A stretch of 64,000 nucleotides of DNA from Mycobacterium gordonae (GTDB lineage Bacteria; Actinomycetota; Actinomycetes; Mycobacteriales; Mycobacteriaceae), in contig NZ_LQOY01000152.1 in the NCBI RefSeq assembly GCF_002101675.1, positions 1-64,000 of the forward strand, written 5' to 3'. Shown piece after piece: positions 45,728-54,296 of this stretch (position 1 is its first letter; every line of letters begins with the position of its first letter). The notes under the pieces are model-generated. The model did not search any database and was not told the origin of the DNA. It saw nothing but the letters and a program-made list of their open reading frames with translations. A program made the translations under genes and the position numbers.

Positions 45728-46273
45728 TCACGATTGGGTTCCTATCAACGTGAAGTAGCTGTGGGAGGGATCATCCGGACCAGGGCTGCCGGTGGGCGTT
45801 TCGCGGGTCATCGGATGGCTGAAGTCGATGACGGAGGGATTGTTCACCCGAGCCCAGTCGGTGACGATTCGGCGCTCGGCGATTTTCCAGACACCGAGCC
45901 GCTTTTCGTATTTGTCGAGATAGCGTCCACCGATCACCAGGTCGGAATTGCCCTCGCCGGTAGTGAATGTGTGCGTGGCGATGCTGTAGATCTCGCCCTC
46001 CGCATAGCTGCCACTGACCGCAAAGTTCGTCGTCGTGACGTGATGCTGCATCGACCTGATGAATCTGCGGGACTCGGCAAGTGTCTGCATGAAGGCGGCA
46101 ACCGAGCCCGCTGAGAACGCGCCGTGTTCATCGTGAGCATCGTCGTGATAGAGACTTCGCAGCGTCTCGAGGTCGCCGCGGTCCACCGCGCGGCAGTACG
46201 CGTGAACAAGCTTGTGCAGTGCGTGCTCGTCGAGGATCACGGCGAGAACATCTTTGGGTGACGGCGTCGACAT
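45728..46273 (-). CDS. SnoaL-like / NTF2-like domain protein
   Basis: A 181-residue protein with an NTF2-like alpha+beta cone (SnoaL_4 type). HALHKLVHAYCRAVDRGDLETLRSLYHDDA gives the N-terminal helices and the Asp/His pocket; GGRYLDKYEKRLGVWKIAERRIVTDW is the C-terminal sheet. Such proteins bind or isomerise small hydrophobic molecules, and many are paired with ring-hydroxylating oxygenases, none of which is close here. The function is unknown. Its start at 46273 is divergent from vapB, 169 bases away. Confidence 0.88.
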   Translation of the reverse strand: MSTPSPKDVLAVILDEHALHKLVHAYCRAVDRGDLETLRSLYHDDAHDEHGAFSAGSVAAFMQTLAESRRFIRSMQHHVTTTNFAVSGSYAEGEIYSIATHTFTTGEGNSDLVIGGRYLDKYEKRLGVWKIAERRIVTDWARVNNPSVIDFSHPMTRETPTGSPGPDDPSHSYFTLIGTQS

Positions 46274-46332
46274 GCATCGACGGTAGCTGCCAAGAAGGTG
46301 TCACCGAATGCTGTAGCGGTGCAGAACAATTG

Positions 46333-46345
46333 CGTCACCGTGACG
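46333..46345. repeat. 13-base palindrome CGTCAC-C-GTGACG, left of vapBC
   Basis: A perfect dyad with a single central base, in the divergent region between the SnoaL-like gene and vapBC. A copy differing only in that central base (T) lies at 47174-47186, right after vapC. Confidence 0.6.
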
Positions 46346-46401
46346 AATGACCTTGCTGCTGGCAAATCCGGGCGGGCTGCCTACTCCCTGTTCGCTGCAA
46401 T

Positions 46402-46439
46402 CATGCATCACTTCATGCATATATGCATGATAACATGCA
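46402..46439. promoter_or_regulatory. VapBC operator
   Basis: CATGCATATATGCATG (46414-46429) is a perfect 16-base palindrome just before vapB. Further CATGCA copies lie at 46402 and 46434. Ribbon-helix-helix antitoxins bind such arrays and, with the toxin, repress their own operon. Confidence 0.7.
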
Positions 46440-46442
46440 GGT

Positions 46443-46688
46443 ATGCCTAAGACCGTCCAGATCCGGGACATCGACGACGAGGTGTACGCCGGCCTTGTGC
46501 GCCGCGCTGCTGACGAAGGCATCACCGTGCCGGAATTATTGAGGCGCGAAGCGGTTCGCCTGGCGGCCCGACCCTCGGTGTCGCAGTGGTTGTCCCGCAT
46601 CAATCGACGACCGTCGACGGTGTCGACTGCTGAGGTCCTTGCGACATTGGACGAGTGGCGTGGCGAGTGGCCCGATGCTGGTCGTTGA
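46443..46688 (+). CDS. vapB: VapB antitoxin, ribbon-helix-helix
   Basis: An 81-residue antitoxin. The first 45 residues (KTVQIRDIDDEVYAGLVRRAADEGITVPELL) form a FitA-like ribbon-helix-helix DNA-binding domain. The C-terminal part (STVSTAEVLATLDEWRGEWPDAGR) is the toxin-binding tail that blocks the PIN active site. It overlaps the vapC start by 14 bases. The palindrome array before the ATG is its likely autoregulatory operator. Which of the many mycobacterial VapBC families this is cannot be told by eye. Confidence 0.9.
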   Translation: MPKTVQIRDIDDEVYAGLVRRAADEGITVPELLRREAVRLAARPSVSQWLSRINRRPSTVSTAEVLATLDEWRGEWPDAGR

Positions 46689-47079
46689 TGCTTCGTGTTT
46701 ATTCGAGGTCGTGGCGGATACGCCGAGGGCGGCGGACATCGCGGCTCGCCTAGCCGCCGATACCGATCAAATTGCGCCGCACATCGTCGATGTTGAAGTG
46801 ATGGGCGTTATTCGCGCTCAATATTTGCAGGGCAGGCTCGACGGCACTGCAGCGGCACAAGCGGTAGCCGACTTGCGCGATTGGCCGGGTGAGCGTTTCG
46901 GGCATCGGTGGCTGCTCGAACGGGCCTGGGGGCTGAGGAATTCGGTGCGGGGATGGGATGCGTTCTATGTCGCGTTGGCGGAGGCTTTCGATGCGACGCT
47001 CTTAACTACGGACGCGCGCCTAGCTTGTGCGCATGGTCCAGCCTGCAGCATCGAAGTCATCGGTCCACACGACGGTTAG
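46675..47079 (+). CDS. vapC: VapC toxin, PIN-domain ribonuclease
   Basis: A 134-residue PIN-domain RNase. The acidic Mg2+/Mn2+ site is Asp5 (VVDASC), Glu41 (VDVEVMG), Asp95 (GWDAFYVALAEA) and Asp113 (TTDARL). VapC toxins cut tRNA or rRNA when freed from the antitoxin and halt translation; the target of this one is unknown. The ATG at 46675 begins the PIN fold exactly and lies inside the end of vapB, coupling translation of the two genes. Confidence 0.92.
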   Translation: MLVVDASCLFEVVADTPRAADIAARLAADTDQIAPHIVDVEVMGVIRAQYLQGRLDGTAAAQAVADLRDWPGERFGHRWLLERAWGLRNSVRGWDAFYVALAEAFDATLLTTDARLACAHGPACSIEVIGPHDG

Positions 47080-47500
47080 CGACCATGAAGACCCGGCTGA
47101 AAGCCGCGTGGGCGTGGGCGACTGTTAGTCGGCAACCAGTCATTCACGAACCACTCTGCACAACAGGCGAATTCGTCACTGTGACGTTTTCGGGTCGCGG
47201 AAGCGGGGGTGGTGGAGACGAGAGGATTTGGGGCAAGCGCCGCGCGCCTGGCCGGTTACGTGCGCAAGCCTCGCAACCAGAGGGCGCGTAGTTCGTCGGC
47301 TGGTCGGGCCCTGGGCGGCACTCAGGGGCTTTCACTGGGCAAGGAGGGGTCGAAGCCGCTCAAACTAACTGCTCGTACGGGGCGCGCACCGCATGCTTCG
47401 AATAACCCCAGCACCCCAATTTGCCGATAAGCGACATTATGTCAAGTTAATGCTGCCCTCTACATCGCCTGGTAGGCGGACAAACCGGCCCGGATATCTG
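47080..47500. other. gene-poor stretch between vapC and the TniQ remnant
   Basis: No convincing gene is seen here. A short frame from 47086 (MKTRLKAAWAWATVSRQ) has no ribosome site or recognisable family. The region holds the second CGTCAC-T-GTGACG palindrome (47174-47186). Near 47430-47450 lies an AT-richer stretch with GACATTATGTC, unlike its surroundings, that may be a transposon end. No tRNA could be folded by eye. Confidence 0.4.
47174..47186. repeat. 13-base palindrome CGTCAC-T-GTGACG, right of vapBC
   Basis: The partner of the palindrome at 46333-46345, differing only in the central base. The two flank the vapBC module about 840 bases apart. Confidence 0.6.
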
Positions 47501-47502
47501 AG

Positions 47503-48353
47503 TCAACCCCTGTCTCGCGGATCTGGGTGCGCAACCATCACGATTTCGTGCAGAAACGGTCCCGTCCTACCTTGATCGCCTCGCGCAAGCCAACCATTTG
47601 GACCCCAGACAGCTTCGGCGCTACCTGGCCGACAGTCCAGCGATCTGCCGTCCCCGACCGGATTGGCTGGCCATCGCCAGCAACAACCCGCTGATCACCC
47701 TCCAGGACCGACTGATTGGACTGACCGATCGCGACCGTGACACCACCCGACAACGCCGCCACGCCCGGCCCGCTTGCCGGCTGTGCATGGCACAACGCGG
47801 TGTCTATGAGCCCGTCTACTGCTGGTTTCCCGACCAGCTCACCGTCTGCCGCCGGCACCGCCGATGGGTCGGTCCCGGAACCCAGACTCTCGATGATCAA
47901 CGCGATCTACGCTGTGCTCCCGCCGTGATCGCCGCCGCGCAGCGCCATGCACGACTGCACCACCGTCACAACGACACCGCACGCTTCGCGGTCAAGGACG
48001 CCGCACGGATCCACCGCTGCTGGTCGCGCAGCGCGAGTCCGTCCACGCTGCCGCCGCCCGCCAACGCCGACGTCGATACGCACATCGCCAACGACCCCGA
48101 CCTGATCGGATTGGCCGTCATCCTGGCTGATGCTCGCCACCGGATCTGGAACACCGCCGCGGCAACACCCGCCCGAGCCCGCGCCGTCGATGCGGTCTAC
48201 GCCAGCATCGGCTGCCGGTTTCCCGAATACCGTGACCAAACCCGCTCCGTCGAACAGTGGGTCTACGATCAGCAACTCAGCGCCGCACGCCGCGCCTCTA
48301 GCCCGACCCCGGTTCGGAGCACCGCATCGTCTGCATCGCCGAGGACGGGGTGA
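47503..48353 (+). pseudogene. TniQ-like zinc-finger protein, 5-prime end lost
   Basis: The open frame runs from the stop near 47500 to 48353, about 280 residues. Its first part (RAETVPSYLDRLAQANHLDPRQL) matches the N-terminus of TniQ proteins of Tn5053/Tn7-like transposons. It is followed by the TniQ zinc finger (CRLCMAQRG, YCWFPDQLTVCRRH). No ATG, GTG or TTG lies in frame before the conserved start, and the TTG at 47598 would cut into the domain. Near 48300 the tail loses likeness. No tniA or tniB is nearby, so this is probably an orphaned remnant of a transposon. Confidence 0.6.
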
Positions 48354-48500
48354 ACTCGGGTACCAGGTCGAGGCAGGACTAGGTAGAGCAGTAACAGCCG
48401 CACGGAGATGCCGTGGGGCTTTTCAGGGACGCTGGCGAGTCGAGGCAGCAGGGGTCATCGTGGCGGTGAAGCGCGACGCGTGCGCTCCAGGCTAGTGCCA

Positions 48501-49760
48501 TCAGCGATCCGGGTGGTCGCGCAGTGCGGTGCGGCGGCGCAGTCCGTTCGTGGCGACGAGTCCGAGGGCGGTGATCTGTATGCCGGCGATGGTGGCGATG
48601 AGCGCAGGGATTGAGGTGTCGTAGAGCCAGCCGGTGAGGGCGCCGCCGGCGGCGGTGGCGGCACCAAGTCCGGCGGCGAATACGCCGTAGGCGGTGGCGC
48701 GGCGGGATGGAGGCACGAGGTCGGCGACGACGGCGCGCAGGGTTGATTCCTGGATCCCGACGGCAGCGCCCCACAGCAGGGCGCCGGCGATGACAGACTC
48801 GGGGTGGTTGGTGAACGCGACCAGGGCCACCGCAACGGACAGGACAGGCAGCGCGGCAAGTGTTTTCGCGCCGATTCGGTCGTAGGCCCAGCCGGATGCC
48901 AGCGCGGCGGCGGCGTCGGCGGCCATGGCTGCGGCGTAGATGAGCGGCACGGCCGCTGCGGGGATGATGCCGCGGGTGACCATGTGGAAGGACAGCACGC
49001 CGAACGTGGCGAATCCGATCATGGTGGTTGAGGTAAACGCGCAATACATCCAGAAGGAGGTGGGCAAGGAAGCCCGGCGTGGGAGCCGATTGCTGGTCGT
49101 GATGCTGGGCGGCGGTTGCGGCGTGTCGGTGGCCTCGGTTTCATAGCGGGCAGGATTAGGGACCCGGATGCTCAACCAGACCAGCAGGGCCAGCGCGGCC
49201 CCTCCGGGAAGGGCAAGCACACCCAAGGCAGGGCCGTAGTCGTTATCAGTGGTGGCGAGGACCGCGGCCACGGTCAACGGGCCAATGACCGCGCCAATCT
49301 GGTCGAGCGCCTGGTGGACAGCAAAGCCTCGGCCGCGGCCGGTGGCGTGGGTCGCATAAGAGAGCAGGGTGTCTTTCGCGGGGCTGCGGACCGCTTTGCC
49401 GACACGTTCGGCGATCACCAGCGCACAAGCGACCCACAAGGTTGCGGTGATGCCGAGCACCGGGACCGTGATGACGGTGAGCATGTAGCCAGCGATAGTC
49501 CACGCCCAGAACCGTTTGGTGCGATCGGTCAGTGGCCCAGACATCAGTCGCAAGGAGAGCGCGGCGGCCTCGCCGATACCGGTAACGACACCGACGACCA
49601 GTCCAGTCGCGCCGAGGGAGGCCAGCAGTGGCCCGGTGATCGAGCGGGCGCCCTCGTAGACGAAGTCGGCAAGCAGGCTAACGGCGCCGAATACGGTGAT
49701 GAATCGCCATGCACTGAGTAGCGGGGCTGGTCGGCCGGGACAAGTATCGGTGTTGTTCAT
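48501..49760 (-). CDS. MFS efflux transporter
   Basis: A 419-residue major facilitator with 12 expected transmembrane helices. The loop 2-3 motif is represented by RLMSGPLTDRTKR and the second half by SGWAYDRIGAKTL. It most resembles drug:H+ antiporters of the DHA1 type; the substrate is unknown. The ATG at 49760 starts just before the first helix. It shares ATGA with a 19-codon frame upstream. It is flanked by transposon remnants on both sides, which suggests arrival by transfer. Confidence 0.85.
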   Translation of the reverse strand: MNNTDTCPGRPAPLLSAWRFITVFGAVSLLADFVYEGARSITGPLLASLGATGLVVGVVTGIGEAAALSLRLMSGPLTDRTKRFWAWTIAGYMLTVITVPVLGITATLWVACALVIAERVGKAVRSPAKDTLLSYATHATGRGRGFAVHQALDQIGAVIGPLTVAAVLATTDNDYGPALGVLALPGGAALALLVWLSIRVPNPARYETEATDTPQPPPSITTSNRLPRRASLPTSFWMYCAFTSTTMIGFATFGVLSFHMVTRGIIPAAAVPLIYAAAMAADAAAALASGWAYDRIGAKTLAALPVLSVAVALVAFTNHPESVIAGALLWGAAVGIQESTLRAVVADLVPPSRRATAYGVFAAGLGAATAAGGALTGWLYDTSIPALIATIAGIQITALGLVATNGLRRRTALRDHPDR

Positions 49761-49816
49761 GCTTTGACGGCGGCTTTGGTGCGGGCCGGCCGGTAGGAGA
49801 CGGTGCCGGTTTCCAT
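49757..49816 (-). other. possible 19-residue leader frame coupled to the MFS gene
   Basis: A frame ATG GAA ACC ... GCA TGA encodes METGTVSYRPARTKAAVKA. Its stop overlaps the MFS start (ATGA). It could be a leader peptide, or the last piece of a decayed transposase frame. No ribosome site is clear. Confidence 0.3.
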
Positions 49817-50000
49817 GGTGTGTCCGTCCGTGTGTGAGAACGAGCAGGGGTTTCTCGGCGGCGAAACGCTCACCGATGGTGTACGGTCGCCCACCCACCG
49901 TGCCGTCGTTGCCTTCCCCACGTCGATCGCTTCGTTGAGCTCGTCGAGGCAGTCGACCTCGGGCAGTTTGGCTGCCTACACTATCGACGTTCCTGGCGTA
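49817..50000 (-). pseudogene. probable remnant of an IS21-type istA transposase
   Basis: Read on the minus strand, one frame gives LPEVDCLDELNEAIDVGKA and WVGDRTPSV. The adjacent frame continues with TIGERFAAEKPLLVL. Joined across the shift, these follow the order of the IstA segment just after the catalytic core (a DELN helix, then RxxGxRPxTV, then FAxEKPxLxPLP). No intact transposase or istB is present. The match is from memory of the family pattern and needs a database check. Confidence 0.4.
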
Positions 50001-50035
50001 TTAGTTGGCGGGGAGGGTGTTCGGCCGAGCTGGTA

Positions 50036-50058
50036 AAGCGGCTCCAGGTGTGCCGCTT
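50036..50058. repeat. inverted repeat before the histidine kinase gene
   Basis: AAGCGGC (50036-50042) faces GCCGCTT (50052-50058) across a 9-base loop. It could be a terminator for readthrough or part of the decayed element. The remaining bases up to the kinase start show nothing else clear. Confidence 0.4.
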
Positions 50059-50255
50059 CGAAATGTCATGGCATGACTACCGACAGATCGCATCGTCACA
50101 GCATCACAGCAGCCTGGCCGGGTGCCACGCGAGAACGCTGATCATTTCGGCTCCACCGAGGACCGTTAAGCGGTTTCACAGCACCGGTCGGCCACCATGA
50201 TGGGCACGGTGCTTCGATGTCGCCGCGGCCAGGCAAGGGAGGGTGCGGTGAAGAC

Positions 50256-51671
50256 GTGCGCTGGAACGTGATCCTCAACCGCGTCAACCCCATGCGCGCA
50301 AGCGTGCGCACCCGCTCGGCATTTGCGGCCGCCCTGGTGATGGCGGTGTGTCTCGCCATCGCCGGCGGGGTTCTGTTGCTCGTCTTATACCGATCATTGG
50401 AGTTCAGCGCCCAGCACGCGGGCGCTGCACGCGCACAACAGATCAGCGCACAATTGCGCAACGCGACGCCGCGGGAGCTGGATCCCTCGCTGTTGGCGAC
50501 CGACAGCCAGATCGGTGCCGTCCAGATCGTCGACAACACCGGCCGGGTGCTGGCCGCGTCAGCCGGGGCGCCCCAATCGCCGCTGGCTACCCCGTCCTTG
50601 GACGCCGGGCAGGCACGCAACCTGGGCCGCGTCAAAGGACCCCAGGAAAGCTACAAGTATTGGCTCTGGGCCCAAACGACCACCGTCGCCGACGGGACCA
50701 TCACCATCCTGGTCGGTGCTGACCGAAAACCCGTTGAATCCGTGGTGAAGAAGGTAGCCGCCCTGCTGGCGGTGGGATCTCCGGTCATCGTGGCATTGGT
50801 GGTGGTGGGCACCTACCGACTGGTGGGCGCGGCGTTAGGGCCCGTGGAATCGATTCGTGCCCAGGTGGCGTCGATCTCGAGTACCGACCTCGCCAAACGC
50901 GTGCCGGTAGCGCGCACCCGCGACGAAATCGCCCAGCTCGCCATCACGATGAACGCCATGCTCGCCCGGCTGGAACACGGCCGGGCAGCACAACAACGAC
51001 TCGCCAGCGACGCCTCCCACGAACTGCGCAGCCCTCTGACCACCATCACGACCGCCCTCGAAATGGCGGCGGGCCGGCCTGAACTGATGGACGACGAGCT
51101 GATCAACGAGTCCCTCCTGCCCGAGGCCCGCCGCATGCACCAACTGATCGAGAATCTGCTGCTGCTGGCACGCTCTGACGAAGATGCGCTGGACCTGCAT
51201 CGCGACGACGTCGACATCGACGATCTGCTGCTGGCCGAAGCGAACCGGCTACGTGCCCTCGGATCGGTGCGCATTGTCACCCACATCAAGGCGTGCCGCA
51301 CCGTCGGCGACCGCGCCGCCTTGGCCCAGGTGATCCGCAATCTTGTCGACAACGCCGCACGCCACGCGGCGAGCTCAGTTTTTTTGGACTGCTACCACGA
51401 CGCAGCGCTCGCCGTTATCACGATCGCCGATGACGGGCCCGGCATCCCGACAGAGCAGCGGGCACGCATCTTCGAACGATTCGTCCGCCTCGACCCGACC
51501 CGAAGCCGGGCCTCCGGTGGACCGGGTCTGGGCCTGTCCATCGTGGCAGAGGTCGTTCGCTCCCATCACGGCGCCGTCACAGTCGCCGACACGGCCCAAG
51601 GTGGCGCGAGGTTCACCCTGACATTGCCGCTACCTCAGCATGATTCGGACGCAACTATCAAGGCTCAGTGA
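50256..51671 (+). CDS. sensor histidine kinase
   Basis: A membrane histidine kinase of about 471 residues. TM1 (AFAAALVMAVCLAIAGGVLLLV) and TM2 (LLAVGSPVIVALVVVGTYRLV) flank an extracytoplasmic sensor of about 115 residues. HAMP follows (GPVESIRAQVASISSTDLAKRV), then the H-box SDASHELRSPLTT, N-box NLVDNAARHA, G1 DDGPGIP and G2 GGPGLGLSI. It phosphorylates itself and then the convergent response regulator. Starts at 50217 (ATG) and 50292 (ATG) are alternatives; GTG at 50256 lies 13 bases after GGAGGG. Its 3-prime end overlaps the regulator gene by 7 bases. Confidence 0.9.
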   Translation: MRWNVILNRVNPMRASVRTRSAFAAALVMAVCLAIAGGVLLLVLYRSLEFSAQHAGAARAQQISAQLRNATPRELDPSLLATDSQIGAVQIVDNTGRVLAASAGAPQSPLATPSLDAGQARNLGRVKGPQESYKYWLWAQTTTVADGTITILVGADRKPVESVVKKVAALLAVGSPVIVALVVVGTYRLVGAALGPVESIRAQVASISSTDLAKRVPVARTRDEIAQLAITMNAMLARLEHGRAAQQRLASDASHELRSPLTTITTALEMAAGRPELMDDELINESLLPEARRMHQLIENLLLLARSDEDALDLHRDDVDIDDLLLAEANRLRALGSVRIVTHIKACRTVGDRAALAQVIRNLVDNAARHAASSVFLDCYHDAALAVITIADDGPGIPTEQRARIFERFVRLDPTRSRASGGPGLGLSIVAEVVRSHHGAVTVADTAQGGARFTLTLPLPQHDSDATIKAQ

Positions 51672-52336
51672 GCAGCCAGCCGGTAACCCGCGCCGCGCAC
51701 CGTTTCAATGCTGGCCAGCCCGAACGGGATGTCGATCTTGCGCCGCAAATAGCCGATGTAGACCTCCACGACGTTGTCGTCGCCCTCATAGTTCGAATCC
51801 CACACCGAGCGCAGGATCTGTGACTTACTGACCACATCTCCCTTGTGGCGCAACAGGAATTCCAGCACCCCGTATTCACGGGGAGTCAACTCGAGTACCG
51901 TCTGCCCACGGGTCACCCTCCGCCGAGCCGGATCCAACGCCAGGGTGCCCGCAGTCAGCACAGTGGGACGCGCAGGGGCGCCACGCCGCACCAAAGCCCG
52001 CAAACGCGCCACCAACACCACAAACGAGAACGGTTTGATCAGGTAGTCATCGGCACCGATGTCGAACGCGTCGGCCAGATCATATTCACCGTCCTTAGCA
52101 GACAGCATCAACACCGGTGTCCACACCTGACGCGTCCGCATCTCCCGCAATATCTGATAACCACTCAGCCCGGGCAGCATGATGTCGAGCATCACCACGT
52201 CAAATTCTCCGGTCGAGGCGGCCGCCAACCCGTCCAAGCCATCGTGCTCCACATCAACGACGAACCCTTCAGCGGCCAGCCCCCGCCGCACCGTCTCGGC
52301 GAGCCGGGCTTCGTCTTCGACGAGCAGAACACGCAC
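51665..52336 (-). CDS. OmpR-family response regulator
   Basis: A 223-residue regulator. The receiver domain (1-about 120) has the phospho-acceptor Asp51 in VVMLDIMLPG, the acidic pair Glu7/Asp8, and Lys101 in YLIKPFS. A winged-helix DNA-binding domain follows (about 130-222; LELTPREYGVLEFLLRHKG, VVEVYIGYLRRKID). It is closest to the PrrA/MprA/TcrX types. A very strong GGAGGTGGAGG ribosome site precedes the GTG start. It is encoded opposite and tail to tail with the kinase, which is unusual for such pairs. Confidence 0.93.
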   Translation of the reverse strand: MRVLLVEDEARLAETVRRGLAAEGFVVDVEHDGLDGLAAASTGEFDVVMLDIMLPGLSGYQILREMRTRQVWTPVLMLSAKDGEYDLADAFDIGADDYLIKPFSFVVLVARLRALVRRGAPARPTVLTAGTLALDPARRRVTRGQTVLELTPREYGVLEFLLRHKGDVVSKSQILRSVWDSNYEGDDNVVEVYIGYLRRKIDIPFGLASIETVRGAGYRLAAH

Positions 52337-52440
52337 GACGCCTCCACCTCCAAACGGTTGCTTGGTGTCCAGTAGAGCAGAGTCCCTGCGCGCGAGGGCT
52401 TCTCAGCTTCCCCACAGCGATCGCCGGCCAGGCTAATTCC

Positions 52441-52692
52441 ATGACCGAAAGTGGAACCGCCCTCCATGAGGGAGAAGCGATCGCCGGCACCGCCGCTACG
52501 GCGATATCGCTAACCGTATTCATCGCCGTCACTGCTCGCTTCCCCGAAAAGCTGCTATCGCCGCCTCGCCATGCCCCCGCCGTGGTCCGCCCCACCCGGC
52601 TGCGCACTGCGGTAACGGTGTTCGCGTCGGGTCCGCGCGGCACGCAGCCGGCGAACGTCGGTGACCGGCTAGTCCGCCAGGCGCACAGATGA
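52441..52692 (+). CDS. possible small hypothetical protein upstream of DedA
   Basis: An 83-residue frame whose stop overlaps the DedA start as ATGA. One hydrophobic stretch (IAGTAATAISLTVFIAVTA, about 13-31) could be a membrane anchor or signal; the rest is basic and low in structure. No ribosome site is evident. The coupling to dedA is the main support; it could be non-coding leader. Confidence 0.35.
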   Translation: MTESGTALHEGEAIAGTAATAISLTVFIAVTARFPEKLLSPPRHAPAVVRPTRLRTAVTVFASGPRGTQPANVGDRLVRQAHR

Positions 52693-53342
52693 CGGGTTTG
52701 GGCGCGGTGGTGTCCAACCCGCAAACCCTGATTAACGTCTTCGGGCTGCTCGGTCTGCTCGCTGTGGTTTTCGTCGAAACCGGGTTGTTGGTCGGCTTCT
52801 TCCTTCCCGGCGATTCCCTGCTATTCACCGCCGGCGTCCTGGCCGCACAAACCCATCCCGTTGTTCCACTGTGGGCGCTGCTGTTCACCGTCCCAGTCGC
52901 AGCCGTGGTCGGTGACCAATGCGGTTTCCTCATCGGCGCCAAGGCGGGTCCCGCGGTGTTCGACCGGCCCGCCGCCAAACGCTTGGGACGCAAACAGCTG
53001 GCTCGAGCACAAGCGTTCTTCACCACCAACGGCACATCAGCTGTGGTATGGGCCCGATTCGTTCCCCTCGCGCGCACCCTGGTCCCCGCCATCGCCGGCG
53101 CCTCCCAGATGCCCTACCGCACCTTCTTTGGCTGCAACGTGCTCGGAGCACTGGCGTGGGGTACAGGGGTTCCGACGCTGGGATACCTGCTCGGCGAGAT
53201 CAAGTTCGTCGCAGCCCACATCGAGGTGATGCTCATCGCGGTAGCCGTCGTCTCGGCACTGCCGCTGCTGCTCGGCTACACACGCCGGCTGCGCGGCCGA
53301 CCCGCGGACCGGGCCATGCGCACTTCGGTATCCCTCCCATAG
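52689..53342 (+). CDS. DedA-family membrane protein
   Basis: A 217-residue DedA/VTT-domain protein, probably a lipid scramblase or transporter of undecaprenyl-phosphate or phosphatidyl lipids. The membrane re-entrant motif ETGLLVGFFLPGDSLLFTAG spans about 30-49. The second hallmark is ARFVPLARTLVPAIAGASQMPYRTF near 119-143. It has four to five transmembrane helices. Length is normal. The neighbouring response regulator is divergent, so envelope stress control is possible but not shown. Confidence 0.93.
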   Translation: MTGLGAVVSNPQTLINVFGLLGLLAVVFVETGLLVGFFLPGDSLLFTAGVLAAQTHPVVPLWALLFTVPVAAVVGDQCGFLIGAKAGPAVFDRPAAKRLGRKQLARAQAFFTTNGTSAVVWARFVPLARTLVPAIAGASQMPYRTFFGCNVLGALAWGTGVPTLGYLLGEIKFVAAHIEVMLIAVAVVSALPLLLGYTRRLRGRPADRAMRTSVSLP

Positions 53343-53747
53343 CGTGATTGCAGAACGCCGGCGAGTCTACGAAACAAGACCGGTCAAGTCCCCGACAGCG
53401 GCGTGATACTCAGCGGCTCGTGCAAGCGGTTCGGCGCCCATCGAGGGCGATGACCTGGCAAATGAAACGGTCAATGGAAGCCTTAAGATCTCTGCCGGTC
53501 CCGCCAACAGCACCGACCCGTATGACGCATCCCTTGGGTGTCGCCGTCGTCTGAAACTGACCCCACCTGTCCACGACCTGACAATCACTATCAGCGACGC
53601 TGAACACCACAAGCGGCGGCCACAACTCCTAGCGCGCAGTTACCCTAAATCAACTGACAAACTTCAACCACCAGCATTGCCACATGAACTGGGGCACCGC
53701 AGGTCAAGGCACTTGAAGTGCCTCAGATCAAATGACAACGGACAGTG
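53343..53747. other. gene-poor stretch with possible transposase remnant
   Basis: No intact gene is present in these 405 bases. On the minus strand a frame near 53420-53600 contains GRDLKASIDRFICQV, which resembles the end of IS630/IS481-type transposases (helix leading to FI), but it lacks a start and the rest of the domain. AAACTGACCCCACCTGTC on the plus strand (near 53558-53575) looks like an insertion-sequence end. Both points are weak. Confidence 0.35.
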
Positions 53748-54244
53748 GTGCCTGAGATCATGACGGCGGCAGCAGCGGATTTGGGAAAGATCGCGTCCGT
53801 ACTCGACGAGGCCATCGATCGGCGGCCAGAGCGACTCTTTCGCTGAGCCCCGCTGCGGCGGACGAGGTGTCGGTGGGCATCGCGCAGCTCTTCGCGCAAT
53901 ACGCGCAGGACTACCAGGTGGTGACCCGGCAGGCTGCGGCATTTCACGAGGAATTCGTCAGTAAGCTAACGGCAAGCTCCTCGGCGTATGCCAGCGCCGA
54001 AGAATTGATCGCTTCGTTGTTGCGGGACTCCGTTCCTAGAGCGGCTGACTCAACAAGCGCCTGGCAGAGCTTGAACTACTTTGTCACTTACTTTCCCGTC
54101 GCGGTACTTTTTATGGCCGTCTTCCCTCCTCTTTGGCTGTTGTTTCCCTTCCTTCCCTTCTTTTTCTTGTGGCAAGTAGTGACCTTCCTCTTCGAAGGTA
54201 TTACCGGCCTGCCCCTTTCCCTGTTCGTCGTCGGGCCGCCTTAG
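53748..54244 (+). pseudogene. frameshifted PE-family gene
   Basis: Frame one (53748-53846, GTG start) gives PEIMTAAAADLGKIASVL, the N-terminal helix of a PE domain without the usual MSFV. After about residue 23 the PE sequence goes on in another frame: LSPAAADEVSVGIAQLF, then AAAFHEEFVSKL and the YASAE secretion motif, to 54244. A single indel near 53815-53825 would restore a protein of about 165 residues. The C-terminal half (about 60 residues after the PE domain) is strongly hydrophobic and proline-rich, unlike usual PE tails. Without repair it is non-functional. Confidence 0.7.
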
Positions 54245-54296
54245 GCAGAAGGGTTCCGAGTGCGCCCCTCACCCCGTCCAGTCGTAGGCTCGCGGC

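Noticed and set aside
47080-47500. A possible tRNA or tmRNA gene as insertion target
   Set aside because: No acceptor stem, T-loop or anticodon arm could be folded by eye.
53410-53625. A complete transposase gene on the minus strand
   Set aside because: Only a short segment resembles a transposase end; there is no DDE core or start, so it is listed only as possible debris.
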